Assembly: GCF_000482705.1 (NCBI RefSeq)
Contig: NZ_AXWO01000001.1
Location: 186,001-250,000 of the forward strand
DNA length: 64,000 nt
Source of the DNA: Glycomyces arizonensis DSM 44726
GTDB taxonomy: Bacteria > Actinomycetota > Actinomycetes > Mycobacteriales > Micromonosporaceae
Direction of reading: 5' to 3'
Made by a program: the position numbers and the translations under genes. Below the pieces are notes generated by a model. The model was not told where the DNA came from and searched no databases. It was given only the letters and a program-made list of their open reading frames with translations. Shown here in pieces: positions 52,471 to 61,960 of the stretch (its first letter is position 1; every line of letters starts with the position of its first letter).

Positions 52471-54111
52471 ATGTCCGTCCGCATCCGAAGTCCGCGCCCC
52501 CGCGCGGTGCCGATCGCGCTGATCGCGGCCGTCCTCGGCCTGCTCGGCGCCACCGCGCTGGCGCAACCTGCCGTGGCGCGAGCCAATACACTCACCGTCG
52601 CCACGAACGGCGACGACGACAACCCCGGCACCCTGTCCGCGCCGCTGCGGACCCTCCAGCACGCCGTCGATCTGGCCGCACCCGGCACCGTGATCCAGAT
52701 CCGCGGCGGCGTCTACGCGCCCGAGGCCAACGTCCAGATCAACAAGGACGGCGAGCCCGGCGACCCGATCACCATGACCGCCTACAGGGGCGAGCACGTC
52801 GTCATCGACGGCGAGAACATGCCCTACACGCCCGGCGAGCTCGACGGTTCGATCCCCCGGCCCGACCGCGGCGCCCTCCACGTCGAGGGCGACTGGTGGG
52901 TCTTCCGAGACCTGGAGATCATCCACGGCCCCTACGGGATCTTCTGCATGAACTGCAACGACAACGTCTTCGACCGCCTGGTCACCCGCGACAACTACGA
53001 GTCCGGCCTCCACCTGTTCCTCGAGTCCGGCGGCAACCTCATTCGCAACCTCGACAGCTACGGCAACTTCGACCCCCGCAACAACGGCGAGAGCGCCGAC
53101 GGCCTGGCCATCAAGGAGGGCTCGGGCGAGGGCAACGTGGTGCGCGGGGCGCGCCTGTGGAACAACGTCGACGACGGCTTCGACTCCTGGGAGTTCACCT
53201 CGCCGATCCTCATCGAGGACTCGGTCGCCTGGGGGAACGGCTTCGACCGCTGGGGCTTCCCGGACTTTCAGGGCGACGGCAACGGCTTCAAGCTCGGCCG
53301 CGGCGCCGACACGGCCACCCACACCGTTCGCGACAGCATCGCCTTCGGCAACGCCCAGCACGGCATCATCGACAACGGCAACCCCGCCTCGATGCTCATC
53401 GAGCACAACACCGCCTGGGACAACGCCGAGACCGGCTTCGTCTTCGACCGCTCGACCTCCACGCTGAACGGCAACCTGTCGGTGGGCAACGCCACCGCCG
53501 TCAGCCTGGGCTCCTCCGGCGGCAGCGGCAACTCCTGGGACGTCAAGGACGACTGGAGCGACGCGGACCTGATCAGCACCGATACCGCGGCCATCACCGG
53601 GCCGCGCCGACCGGACGGCTCGATCCCGGCCACGGACTTCCTGCGGCCGCAGGGCCACTCGGATCTCGGCGCCGACTTCAGCGACAACGACGATGACGAT
53701 GACGACGGGGGCGGCGCGACCGAGCCCGGCCGCTACGAGGCGGAGGGCGCCTCGGCCGACTGCGACGGCACGATCGACGCCGACCACGCCGGCTTCTCCG
53801 GCAGCGGCTTCTGCAACACCGACAACCGCACCGGCGCGTTCGCGCAGTTCACCGTCGACGCGCCCGAGTCGGGCACGGCGACGCTGGAGATCCGCTTCGC
53901 CAACGGCGGCGGCGACGGCCGTCCGGCGCAGGTGTCGGTGAACGGCGCGGAGGCGGGCTCGATCCCGTTCGACGCCACCGACGGGTGGACGGACTGGTCC
54001 ACCGCGACCGTCACCGTGTCCCTGGACGCGGGCGGCGACACGGTCCGGCTCGTCGCCACCGGCTCGGGCGGCCTGCCGAACATCGACTACCTGGAGGTCG
54101 CCGCAGACTGA
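52471..54111 (+). CDS. Secreted pectate-lyase-like parallel beta-helix protein with CBM35
   Basis: 546 residues. A signal peptide (VPIALIAAVLGLLGATALAQ, cut near ARA-NT) is followed by a right-handed beta-helix with the family-9 pectate-lyase look: TNGDDDNPGTLSAPLRTLQH, TMTAYRGEHVVIDGENM, NYESGLHLFLESGGN, DGLAIKEGSGEGNVVRGARL and NNVDDGFDSWEFTSPI. An acidic linker then leads to a C-terminal CBM35-type module (RYEAEGASADCDGTID). It likely cuts pectic polymers outside the cell. ATG 52471 has AGGGAGG 8 bases upstream. Confidence 0.87.
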   Translation: MSVRIRSPRPRAVPIALIAAVLGLLGATALAQPAVARANTLTVATNGDDDNPGTLSAPLRTLQHAVDLAAPGTVIQIRGGVYAPEANVQINKDGEPGDPITMTAYRGEHVVIDGENMPYTPGELDGSIPRPDRGALHVEGDWWVFRDLEIIHGPYGIFCMNCNDNVFDRLVTRDNYESGLHLFLESGGNLIRNLDSYGNFDPRNNGESADGLAIKEGSGEGNVVRGARLWNNVDDGFDSWEFTSPILIEDSVAWGNGFDRWGFPDFQGDGNGFKLGRGADTATHTVRDSIAFGNAQHGIIDNGNPASMLIEHNTAWDNAETGFVFDRSTSTLNGNLSVGNATAVSLGSSGGSGNSWDVKDDWSDADLISTDTAAITGPRRPDGSIPATDFLRPQGHSDLGADFSDNDDDDDDGGGATEPGRYEAEGASADCDGTIDADHAGFSGSGFCNTDNRTGAFAQFTVDAPESGTATLEIRFANGGGDGRPAQVSVNGAEAGSIPFDATDGWTDWSTATVTVSLDAGGDTVRLVATGSGGLPNIDYLEVAAD

Positions 54112-54173
54112 ACCGGTGGTGCGGCCCGCGGCCCCGGTGGCCCTCGCCCGCCGGGACCGTCCTCTCGGCCCCG

Positions 54174-56168
54174 CTACCTGCGGATGCGCCGCAGCGGCGG
54201 GGCCTCGTGGTTCTCGCCGAGGATCCACGGCACGGTCACGATCATGACGCCCGGCACGTACTTCAGCTGCCGCTGGATCGCCTTCGTGGTCTGGTTGTGC
54301 AGGAGCCACCCCGACCAGGGGAAGTAGTTGCGCGCATCGCCCTTGCGCTGCCACCAGTGGCCGACGACGTACTCCGGCATGTAGACGGTGACCACGTCGC
54401 GCGGCGCGTCGCGCTGCTCGGCCTTGACGTAGTCGACGATCGGGCCGGTGATCTCGCGGTAGGGCGAGTCGACCACGGTCAGCGAGATCCCGATCCCCCG
54501 CCGCTCCCACTCGGCCAGGAGCGCCCTGGAGGCGGCGGCGTCGACGTTGACCGTCAGCGCGGTGAGCGTGTCGGGCCGGGTGGCCTTGGCGTAGGCGAGC
54601 ATTCGCATCAGCGGCCGGTTGACGCTGGAGACCAGCACGATCGCGTGGTTGCGCGAGGGCAGGCGCGGCTTGCCCGGCGGCAGCTCGACCTCCTCGGCCA
54701 CGGTCGTGTAGTGGCGCGAGACGAACCACATCATCGCGTAGCCCGCGGCGATGATGACGGCGGCGATCCAGCCACGCCGGTAGTCGGTGACCGCGACGAT
54801 GACGAGCACGATCGCGCACATGAGCGCCGCCGCGGCCGCGGTGCGCCTCGCCCGGCGGGCCCGGGCGCGCCGGGCGGCGTCGCGCTCGACTTCGAGGACC
54901 CGCCGCCAGTGGCGGACCATCGCCGCGTGGGCCAGGACCATCGACAGGAACACGCCGACGATGTACATGCCGATGAGCCGGAACGTGGCGCCGCCGAAGC
55001 CGATGACGAGGATCGCGGCGGCCACGGCCAGGATGATGATCCCGTTGGAGTAGACGAGCCGGTCGCCGCGCTTGTGGAGCTGGCGCGGCATCAGGTAGTC
55101 CTTGGCGAACACCGAGGCCAGCTGCGGGAAGCCGACGAACGCGGCGTTGGCGGCCAGGATGAGCACTCCGGCGGCCGCGAGCATGATCGGCCACAGCAGC
55201 AGCGCCTCGGAGTCGAAGACCGCGGCGGCGAGCTGGTAGATGAGCGGGTTCTGCACGTAGTCCTCGGGCACCCCGGCCAGCTGGGTCTGCGGGTCGACGG
55301 TGGCCTGGGCGCCCACGAGGTAGGCGAGGACGACGATGCCGACGTACAGCGCGATGGTGGCGGCGCCGACGGCGGTGATCGCGGCGGCGGCGTTGCGGCC
55401 CCTGGGCGGGCGGAAGAACCGGACGCGGGTCGTGAACGTCTCGATGCCGGTGACGGCGACCGACCCGCCGGCGAAGGCGCGGGCGCACAGCACGAACAGG
55501 GCCGCCGAGGTCATGTCGGTGGCCTCGCCGACGGTGTCGTAGCTCGCCGACGGCGGTTCGATCTGCTCGCCCGCGGCGAGGCGGACGAGGCCCACGACGA
55601 CGGTGGCGGCCATGCCCGCCACGAACAGCAGCGCGAGCCCGGCGGCGACGCGCCCCGAGACGCGCTGACCGCGCAGGTTGAACGCCGTGAGCAGCACGAG
55701 CACGAGCGCGCAGACCCATTCGCGCGTCTCGCGCACGCCGGGCCACAGCACGGCCAGGCAGGAGACGGCGGCCGAGACGGAGACGGCGACGGTGAGGATG
55801 TAGTCGAGCACGAGCGCGGCGGCGGTCAGGGCCCCGGCCCGCGGCCCGAAGTTCGCGGTCACGACGCGGTAGTCGCCGCCGCCGCCGGGGTAGGCCTGCA
55901 CGGTGTAGCGGTAGGAGGCGATGACCGTCAGCATGACGACGGCGACGGCCAGGCCGGTCCAGATCGAGTACGCGTAGGCGGCCGATCCGGCGGCCGCCAT
56001 GATGAGGAAGACCTGCTCGGGGGCGTAGGCGATCGAGGAGATGGGGTTGACGGCGAGCAGTGGGATGGCGTACCGCTTCGACAGCTCGAGGGCGTGCTGG
56101 CGTTCTGAGGTGAACGGCTCGCCCACGAGCAGCCGCTTGAAGACGGACAAGGACCGGGTCACGGCCAT
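54174..56168 (-). CDS. APC-family amino acid/cation permease with C-terminal cytosolic domain
   Basis: 664 residues, about 12 membrane helices in the first 500. The APC fold start is LLAVNPISSIAYAPEQVFLI, then SYRYTVQAYPGGGGDYRVV. A hydrophilic C-terminal part (from about 520: AIVLVSSVNRPLMRMLAYAK, DTLTALTVNVD) has a nucleotide-binding USP-like look. Often these transporters flank trkA genes in actinobacteria, as here, suggesting K+ or amino acid transport. It is divergent from the trkA pair. Confidence 0.85.
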   Translation of the reverse strand: MAVTRSLSVFKRLLVGEPFTSERQHALELSKRYAIPLLAVNPISSIAYAPEQVFLIMAAAGSAAYAYSIWTGLAVAVVMLTVIASYRYTVQAYPGGGGDYRVVTANFGPRAGALTAAALVLDYILTVAVSVSAAVSCLAVLWPGVRETREWVCALVLVLLTAFNLRGQRVSGRVAAGLALLFVAGMAATVVVGLVRLAAGEQIEPPSASYDTVGEATDMTSAALFVLCARAFAGGSVAVTGIETFTTRVRFFRPPRGRNAAAAITAVGAATIALYVGIVVLAYLVGAQATVDPQTQLAGVPEDYVQNPLIYQLAAAVFDSEALLLWPIMLAAAGVLILAANAAFVGFPQLASVFAKDYLMPRQLHKRGDRLVYSNGIIILAVAAAILVIGFGGATFRLIGMYIVGVFLSMVLAHAAMVRHWRRVLEVERDAARRARARRARRTAAAAALMCAIVLVIVAVTDYRRGWIAAVIIAAGYAMMWFVSRHYTTVAEEVELPPGKPRLPSRNHAIVLVSSVNRPLMRMLAYAKATRPDTLTALTVNVDAAASRALLAEWERRGIGISLTVVDSPYREITGPIVDYVKAEQRDAPRDVVTVYMPEYVVGHWWQRKGDARNYFPWSGWLLHNQTTKAIQRQLKYVPGVMIVTVPWILGENHEAPPLRRIRR

Positions 56169-56322
56169 AACATAGCGCCTGGCATCGTCCTGTGGTGAGC
56201 GGTGCGCATGTCCGTCAGCCGTTGGGACGGATCGCGGAGCGCATCGCCGGTAGTGTGTGCGCGGGGGCGCCGGGGCGTCGCGGTATCGTCGCATCGATGT
56301 CCTGAGAGAGGGAGTGAGCCGG

Positions 56323-56988
56323 GTGCACGTGGTGATCATGGGCTGCGGCCGCGTCGGTTCGCTGCTGGCGCGCGGCCTGGTGGACCTGGGGCACACGGTC
56401 GGCGTCATCGACCAGAACCCCAAGGCCTTCCGGCGCCTCGGCCCGACCTTCGACGAGACGACGGTCAGGGGCAACGGCTTCGACCGCGAGGTGCTGGCCA
56501 AGGCCGGCATCGGGCGCGCCGACGCGTTCGTGTCGGTCTCCTCGGGCGACAACTCGAACATCATCGCCGCGCGCGTGGCGCGCGAGAACTACGGCGTCCG
56601 CAACGTCATCGCCCGCATCTACGACCCGCAGCGGGCCTCGGTGTACGAGCGGCTCGGCATCCCCACCGTCGCCACGGTGCGCTGGACGGCCGACCGGCTG
56701 CTGATGCACCTCCTGCCGGAGGACCAGCAGCCGCTGTGGCGCGACCCGACCGCGACGCTGTCGATGGTCGAGGTGCTCTACGACGAGGGCTGGGTGGGCA
56801 GGCCGCTGGGGGCGCTGGAGGCGGCCACGGGGCACCGGGTCGCCTACGTGACGCGATTCGGGCGCGCGACGCTGCCGACCGACTCGTCGGTGCTGCAGGA
56901 CGGCGACCAGGTGTACATGCTGGTGGGTGACGACGGCGCCGAGCAGGTCGCCCAGATCGCGGGGCGGGCCCCGCAGGGAGGTGCCTGA
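56323..56988 (+). CDS. trkA: TrkA-N/RCK potassium-uptake regulator, copy 1
   Basis: 221 residues. RCK_N Rossmann motif VHVVIMGCGRVGSLLARGL with an acidic end to the second strand (VGVIDQNPKAF), followed by RCK_C (VGRPLGALEAATGHRVAYV). It senses NAD(H) or nucleotides and gates a K+ transporter. GTG 56323 has GAGGGAG about 9 bases upstream; GTG 56314 is in frame but too close to it. It ends in TGATG with the next copy, so the two are coupled. Confidence 0.9.
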   Translation: MHVVIMGCGRVGSLLARGLVDLGHTVGVIDQNPKAFRRLGPTFDETTVRGNGFDREVLAKAGIGRADAFVSVSSGDNSNIIAARVARENYGVRNVIARIYDPQRASVYERLGIPTVATVRWTADRLLMHLLPEDQQPLWRDPTATLSMVEVLYDEGWVGRPLGALEAATGHRVAYVTRFGRATLPTDSSVLQDGDQVYMLVGDDGAEQVAQIAGRAPQGGA

Positions 56989-57653
56989 TGCGCGTCGCCA
57001 TCGCCGGAGCGGGCAACGTGGGCCGCTCGATCGCCGCGGAGCTGGTCGGCAACGGCCACGAGGTGCTGCTCATCGAGCGCGACCCGGAGGCGATGCGTCC
57101 CGAGCGCGTCCCCGAGGCCGAGTGGCTGCTGGCCGACGCCTGCGAGCTGGAGAACCTGCGGCAGGCGCGCATGGAGGGCTGCGACGTGGCGGTGGCCGCC
57201 ACCGGCGACGACAAGGTGAACCTGGTCGTCAGCCTGCTGGCGAAGACCGAGTTCGCGGTGCCGCGCGTGGTCGCGCGCGTCAACCGCGCCGAGAACGAGT
57301 GGCTGTTCGACGAGGAGTGGGGCGTCGACGTCTCGGTCTCCAAGCCGCGGCTGCTGGCCGCGCTCGTGGAGGAGGCCGTCAGCGTCGGGGACCTGGTGCG
57401 GCTGTTGAGCTTCCGGCAGTCGCAGGCGAACCTGGTGGAGATCACGCTGCCGCTGGAGGCCCCGCACGTGGGCAAGGCGGTGGCGGAGGTGCCGCTGCCG
57501 CGGGACGTGGCGCTGGTGGCGATCATCCGCGGGCGCAGGGTCATCGCTCCCAGCCCGGACGACACGCTGGAGCCGGGCGACGAGCTCGTGTTCGTCTGCA
57601 ACGAGGACGCCGAGGACGCGACGCGGGCCGTCATTCTGGGCAAATCGCGCTGA
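56988..57653 (+). CDS. trkA: TrkA-N/RCK potassium-uptake regulator, copy 2
   Basis: 221 residues. MRVAIAGAGNVGRSIAAEL and LIERDPEAMRPER carry the NAD-binding fold; the C-terminal RCK_C domain is about VEITLPLEAPHVGKAVAEV. The start ATG overlaps the stop of the first copy by one base. The two proteins are likely to form a hetero-oligomer. The membrane subunit is not next to them unless it is the APC protein. Confidence 0.9.
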   Translation: MRVAIAGAGNVGRSIAAELVGNGHEVLLIERDPEAMRPERVPEAEWLLADACELENLRQARMEGCDVAVAATGDDKVNLVVSLLAKTEFAVPRVVARVNRAENEWLFDEEWGVDVSVSKPRLLAALVEEAVSVGDLVRLLSFRQSQANLVEITLPLEAPHVGKAVAEVPLPRDVALVAIIRGRRVIAPSPDDTLEPGDELVFVCNEDAEDATRAVILGKSR

Positions 57654-57756
57654 ACGGCGCCGGTTTCGGCCGGTTATGGGACGTAACTTGGCGCTGTAGC
57701 CTTTACAATTCGGACGCTTCCATCATATATTTAAAGTTCTCGATATTTTAATCGAT

Positions 57757-57770
57757 TGGGAGCGCTATCA
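57757..57770 (+). promoter_or_regulatory. CebR-like box over the start of the LPMO gene
   Basis: TGGGAGCGCTATCA agrees at 11 of 14 positions with TGGGAGCGCTCCCA, the site bound by the cellobiose sensor CebR in streptomycetes. The box ends on the first base of the start codon. A -10-like TACAAT at 57704-57709 lies upstream, and the leader between has several AT-rich tracts. Regulation by a CebR-like protein is inferred. Confidence 0.55.
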
Positions 57771-58864
57771 TGCTCAAAGTACCGAAACGCCTCCGAAGCG
57801 TGCTGATCGCCCTCGCGGCGGTGGTCGTCGCCGGCGGCTCGGCGCTGCTGTTCGTGCAGCCCGCCTCCAGCCACGGCACCGCCACCAGCCCGCCCTCCCG
57901 GCAGTACAGCTGCTGGGAACGCTGGGGCGACGACTTCCAGAACCCGGACATGGCCGACGAGGACCCCATGTGCTGGCAGGCCTGGCAGGAGAACCCCAAC
58001 ACCATGTGGAACTGGAACGGGCTCCTCCGCATGGACATGCAGGGCCAGCACGAGTCGCTCATCCCCGACGGCCAGCTGTGCTCGGGCGGCCACGCCGAGG
58101 GCGGGCGCTACAACTCGCTCGACGCGGTCGGACCCTGGCACACCACGTCGCTGGCCAACGACTTCACGCTCCATTACGAGGACGCGGCCAACCACGGCGC
58201 GGACTACTACTGGGTGTACGTGACGAAACAGGGATTCGACGTCACCAGCGAGCCACTGGGATGGGACGACCTCGAACGGGTCGCCACGACCGGCGTCTAC
58301 CAGCCCGGCGAGACCGTCGACATCCCCGTCAGCGCCCCCGGCCGCACCGGCCGCCACGTGGTCTACGTGATCTGGCAGGCCAGCCACCTCGACCAGGCGT
58401 TCTACTCCTGCTCGGACGTGTGGTTCGGCTCCGGCGGGCCCACTGATGAGCCCGACGACCCGACCGACGACCCCACGACCGAGGAGCCGGACGACCCGAC
58501 CGACGACCCGCCGACCACGGACGAGCCCGACGACCCGACGACCCCCGCCGACAACGGCGACCTGGCCTGCTCGGCGAGCGCCACGGTCAACAGCTGGGGC
58601 TCGGGCGCGACCGTCGAGGTCACGGTGTCCAACATCGGTTCGGGGACGGTCCACGCCTGGATGCTCCACTGGAACTGGCCGGACGGCTCGGACGCGGCCG
58701 TGACGAACATCTGGAACGCCTCGCATTCGCAGATGGGCGACATGGAGATGGCCGAACCGGTCGGCTACAACCAGTCCATCGATTCGGGCGGATCGGTCTC
58801 CTTCGGCTTCAACGTCAGCGGCTCACTGACGTCGTCGCCGGAATTCGACTGCCTGGCGTCTTAG
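57770..58864 (+). CDS. AA10 lytic polysaccharide monooxygenase with CBM2
   Basis: 364 residues. The signal peptide is cut before His35 (PASS-HGTATSPPSRQYSC), giving the N-terminal His of the copper histidine brace; His124 in VGPWHTTSL is the second ligand. The AA10 domain runs to about 225, followed by an acidic Asp/Pro/Thr-rich linker and a C-terminal CBM2 cellulose-binding module (SASATVNSWGSGATVEVTV, WNWPDG, FGFNVSG). It oxidatively cleaves crystalline cellulose or chitin. GGGAG just upstream of ATG 57770 overlaps the CebR-like box. Confidence 0.93.
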   Translation: MLKVPKRLRSVLIALAAVVVAGGSALLFVQPASSHGTATSPPSRQYSCWERWGDDFQNPDMADEDPMCWQAWQENPNTMWNWNGLLRMDMQGQHESLIPDGQLCSGGHAEGGRYNSLDAVGPWHTTSLANDFTLHYEDAANHGADYYWVYVTKQGFDVTSEPLGWDDLERVATTGVYQPGETVDIPVSAPGRTGRHVVYVIWQASHLDQAFYSCSDVWFGSGGPTDEPDDPTDDPTTEEPDDPTDDPPTTDEPDDPTTPADNGDLACSASATVNSWGSGATVEVTVSNIGSGTVHAWMLHWNWPDGSDAAVTNIWNASHSQMGDMEMAEPVGYNQSIDSGGSVSFGFNVSGSLTSSPEFDCLAS

Positions 58865-58887
58865 GAACGTCCTTCGGCACGGCGGCC

Positions 58888-59598
58888 TTACGGCTGCTGC
58901 GCCGGAGCCTCGTCGGTCTCGGCCTCCTCGGCCGGGACCGACTTCATCCTGCGGCGCACGGCCCAGATCGTCAGCGCCGTCAGCGCGATCGTCACCGGCG
59001 TGCCGCCGAACAGCGTCACCCACCCCAGCGCGTTGTCCGCGTCGAGCAGATACAGCCACACCCGGGCGGCGTTCTTGAGCAGGAACACCACGCCCCACAG
59101 GACCGTGATCCAGCACAGGACGTCGACCAGGGGCTTGTTCTGGCGCCACTCCTTCTTGCCGCCTTGGGCGATCACGGCGTAGACCCAGCCGATGATCGGG
59201 TGGCGGAAGATCGCCGAGACGATGAAGCCCACGCCGTAGACCACGCCCCAGATGATCCCCGGCAGGTAGAAGTCGCGCGCGTCGTCGCTGTTCCAGGCCA
59301 GGAACGCGCCGAGCGCGATCCCGAACAGGCCGTTGAGCGCGTACCTGATCGACTCCTTGCGCGCCGCGCGCCAGATCGCGATGCCCACGGCGCTGGCCGC
59401 CGAGATGATGATCGACCACTGCAGCCCGTCCAGCGGCCCGAGCTGGCGCTCGCCCAGGATCGGGTTGAGGACCACGAACAGGGTGATGGGGACGGCGGCC
59501 TCGATCACCCCCTTGACGCCGCCGAGCTGCTGGGAGAGCTGCTCGGAGAAGGGGGGCAGCTCGTCGGGGTCGGTCCGCTGCGAAGTCTCGGTGCTCAA
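58888..59598 (-). CDS. DUF3159 membrane protein
   Basis: 236 residues, about six membrane helices. Typical DUF3159 features are QLGGVKGVIEAAVPITLFVV, RHPIIGWVYAVIAQG and RVWLYLLDADNALGWVTLF. The acidic tail ends APAQQP. It belongs to the conserved actinobacterial cluster with dut, DUF3710 and trkA; the function is unknown. It converges on the LPMO gene over 23 bases. Confidence 0.87.
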   Translation of the reverse strand: MSTETSQRTDPDELPPFSEQLSQQLGGVKGVIEAAVPITLFVVLNPILGERQLGPLDGLQWSIIISAASAVGIAIWRAARKESIRYALNGLFGIALGAFLAWNSDDARDFYLPGIIWGVVYGVGFIVSAIFRHPIIGWVYAVIAQGGKKEWRQNKPLVDVLCWITVLWGVVFLLKNAARVWLYLLDADNALGWVTLFGGTPVTIALTALTIWAVRRRMKSVPAEEAETDEAPAQQP

Positions 59599-59627
59599 AA
59601 AGCGTGCCTTCCGGGTCTGGGCGGTCT

Positions 59628-60032
59628 TCAGGGGCGCAGTTCGTAGATCGGGTTGTAGATGACGAGCCGGCCGTCGGCGGCCCGCGCCGCTCGCCCGCGG
59701 GCGACGATCCTCGTCCCCGCCTCCAGGCCAACGATACGCCGCCGACCCATCCAGACCAGTGTGACCTGGCCGGTGCCGTCGAACAGTTCGGCCTCCACCG
59801 ACGGCGAGCGGCCCTCGGTGCGGAGCACGACGGTGCGCAGGCGCCCGGCGACGGTGGCCGCCTGGCGCGCCTCAAGGCGGTCGACCGGCGTGTAGTCGGC
59901 CTCGGGCTCGCCGTCGCGCCTGAGCGCGCGGGAGGTGACCTCGTCGCGCACGTCCGCGGCGAACAGCTCCTGCGAGGGGGCCGCAAGGCGGCGGAGCCAC
60001 CGCTTCCATCCGGCGGCGTCGTGCTCGGTCAC
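59628..60032 (-). CDS. OB-fold nucleic-acid-binding-like protein
   Basis: 134 residues. From about residue 60 an OB fold is visible: ATVAGRLRTVVLRTEGRSPS, VEAELFDGTGQVTLVWMGRR and GTRIVARGRAARAADGRLVI. It is the anti-codon/RecG-type OB-fold in the dut cluster. The nucleic-acid target is unknown. Gap to DUF3710 is 43 bases. Confidence 0.8.
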   Translation of the reverse strand: MTEHDAAGWKRWLRRLAAPSQELFAADVRDEVTSRALRRDGEPEADYTPVDRLEARQAATVAGRLRTVVLRTEGRSPSVEAELFDGTGQVTLVWMGRRRIVGLEAGTRIVARGRAARAADGRLVIYNPIYELRP

Positions 60033-60075
60033 CGGAGCGCCCCTGGGCGGGGCCCGCTGGCCATCGGTGACCGGC

Positions 60076-60822
60076 CTACCGCTTGCGGGGGCGGGGCGAG
60101 GGCTTGCGCCGGACCTTCGGCTGCGGGGTGTCGCCGGCCGCGACGATGGCGCGGGTGCCGTCGCCGCCCTCGGCCTTGCGCTGCGCGATGCGCGCCGCGG
60201 CCTCCTCGGCCATCTTCGGCGGCAGTTTGAGCGGCAGGGCCTCCCTGGCGGGCATGGCCAGGTTGCCGCGGTCGACCACGACGTTGCGCAGGGCCTCGTC
60301 GAGTTCGGGGGCGGCGTCCTCGTCGGTGGCGCGCTTGCCCTGGAAGGTGGCCTGGACGAACCAGCGCGGGCCGTCGACGCCCACGAAGCGCACCGTGTTG
60401 GTGCCCTTCTTGCCGCTGATCTTGGCGATGAGCTCGGTGCCCCAGCGCCCCTCCACCGGCTCGACCGTGCCGCCCTGGCCGGTGACCTGGCCGCTCAGCT
60501 CCTCGCGCATCTCCTCCCAGATGCCCTCGGTGCGCGGGGCGGCCCGCACGAGCAGTTGGAGGGCGGAGGAGCCGGTGGTGAGGACGACCTGGCTGATGTT
60601 GCCCTTGGCGTCGGTCTGGGCCTGGAAGCCGACGCCCTTGGGGATGGGCAGGCGGATCGCTCCCAAGTCGAGGCGCCGCAGTTCGTCGTCGGGGGCGTCG
60701 GCGGCGTCGAAGGGTCCCTCGGTGGCCTCGCGGACGGTCTCCTCGCCGCTCTCGGCCAGCGAGTCGAGGACCGCTCCTTCGCTGGGACGCTGCTTCTTTG
60801 ACGAGCGTCGCCGTCTAAACAC
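60076..60822 (-). CDS. DUF3710 family protein
   Basis: 248 residues. Residues about 45-200 carry the family features [38 protein letters not shown] and [19 protein letters not shown]. It ends with a basic tail ([15 protein letters not shown]), and starts with a basic RRRRSSKK run. No function is established. The start overlaps the end of dut by 8 bases, so it is translated after dut. Confidence 0.87.
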   Translation of the reverse strand: MFRRRRSSKKQRPSEGAVLDSLAESGEETVREATEGPFDAADAPDDELRRLDLGAIRLPIPKGVGFQAQTDAKGNISQVVLTTGSSALQLLVRAAPRTEGIWEEMREELSGQVTGQGGTVEPVEGRWGTELIAKISGKKGTNTVRFVGVDGPRWFVQATFQGKRATDEDAAPELDEALRNVVVDRGNLAMPAREALPLKLPPKMAEEAAARIAQRKAEGGDGTRAIVAAGDTPQPKVRRKPSPRPRKR

Positions 60823-61291
60823 GTTCGTTCTCCTCTGCGAGTCGGCGGTGTCCGCCGGTGGAACCGTGGCCGTTCGCGCCGCGCTGCGTGGGGCTCAGTC
60901 GATCGACCTCGGTGAAGCGGGCTCGTACAACAGGTTGGATTACCAATTGTGCGATACGGTCCCCGCGTTCGATGACGGCGGTCCGCTCCGGGTCGAGGTT
61001 GATGAGGTTGATCTTGATCTCACCGCGGTAGCCGGAGTCGATGGTGCCGGGGGCGTTGGCGATGGTGACGCCGAGGCGGTGGGCCAGGCCCGAGCGGGGG
61101 TTGGTGTAGCCGACGCAGCCCTCGGGGATGGCCACGGCGATGCCGGTGGGGACGAGCGCGCGCCCGCCGGGCTCGAGCCGGACGCCTTCGGCGGCGCAGA
61201 GGTCGGCTCCGGCGTCGCCGGGCTCGGCGTACGCGGGAACGGGCAGTTCGGGGTCGATGCGCCTGATGGCGACCGGCACGTCGTCGTTCAC
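60815..61291 (-). CDS. dut: Deoxyuridine 5'-triphosphate nucleotidohydrolase (dUTPase)
   Basis: 158 residues, hydrolysing dUTP to dUMP and pyrophosphate. The five trimeric-dUTPase motifs are present: [12 protein letters not shown] (1), NPRSGLA (2), [11 protein letters not shown] (3), [15 protein letters not shown] (4) and a GGFGSTG-like [10 protein letters not shown] (5). GTG 61291 is the start. It is divergent from the DUF3093 gene over 29 bases, the usual actinobacterial arrangement. Confidence 0.95.
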   Translation of the reverse strand: MNDDVPVAIRRIDPELPVPAYAEPGDAGADLCAAEGVRLEPGGRALVPTGIAVAIPEGCVGYTNPRSGLAHRLGVTIANAPGTIDSGYRGEIKINLINLDPERTAVIERGDRIAQLVIQPVVRARFTEVDRLSPTQRGANGHGSTGGHRRLAEENERV

Positions 61292-61320
61292 AGTCTGCTG
61301 CCTCCTTACGGTCGAGAGCT

Positions 61321-61809
61321 ATGGTCTCAGACATGGAGAGTCGAGAACGGTACGCCGAGCGGATGCGGGTGCCGTGGACGGGCTGGCTCGCGGCCCTCGT
61401 GTTCGCGGCGCTGGCCGCGGGGCTGTCGAACATGGGCGACCTGCGGTGGTGGCGCGTCGCGGCGAGCGTCGCGATCTTCGTCGCGGTGCTGGCCGGGGCG
61501 TGGTGGCTGGGCCGTCTGCGGGTGCGGGTGGTCGAGGACGGCGGCGAGGTGTGGCTGCACGTCGACGACGCGCGGCTGCCGGCCTCGGCGGTGGCCGAGG
61601 TCCAGGTGCTGGACCGGACGGCCTACTCGGACGCGCTGGGCGTGGCTTTGCACCCGCTGGCGTTCGTGGTGCAGCGGCCCTGGATCAGGCGCGGGGTCCG
61701 CGTCGTCCTGGACGACGCGGACGACCCCACGCCCTACTGGGTGGTCTCCTCCCGCAACCCCGAGAGGTTGCGGGAGGCGCTCGCCGCGAGGCGCGAGGCG
61801 GCCGTCTGA
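61321..61809 (+). CDS. DUF3093 membrane protein
   Basis: 162 residues. Two membrane helices at the N-terminus (GWLAALVFAALAAGLSNMG and SVAIFVAVLAGAWWLG) precede the conserved domain with VWLHVDDARLPASAVAEVQV, RPWIRRGVRVVLDDADDPT and PYWVVSSRNPERL. ATG 61321 has GAGAG close upstream; ATG 61333 is an alternative. It is a partner of dut in nearly all actinobacteria, function unknown. Confidence 0.87.
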   Translation: MVSDMESRERYAERMRVPWTGWLAALVFAALAAGLSNMGDLRWWRVAASVAIFVAVLAGAWWLGRLRVRVVEDGGEVWLHVDDARLPASAVAEVQVLDRTAYSDALGVALHPLAFVVQRPWIRRGVRVVLDDADDPTPYWVVSSRNPERLREALAARREAAV

Positions 61810-61832
61810 GCCGCGACGCGGGTCACCTGAAA

Positions 61833-61921
61833 GCAGTGAGGCCCCCGCGAGGGGGCGAGCACGGCGCGCGGCCGCGCTGGAGCCGGCGTGAACGCAGTGA
61901 GGCCCCCGCGAAGGGGGCCTC
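61833..61921. terminator. Two-copy hairpin repeat, bidirectional terminator
   Basis: GCAGTGAGGCCCCCGCGA occurs at 61833-61850 and again at 61894-61911, each followed by a G-run that pairs with the C-run. The second copy has the longer stem: GAGGCCCCC at 61899-61907 pairs with GGGGGCCTC at 61913-61921. It separates the converging DUF3093 and DUF4193 genes. Confidence 0.65.
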
Positions 61922-61960
61922 TGTCGGTTCCGGACGCGCTCGATCGCCGTCCCACGCCGC

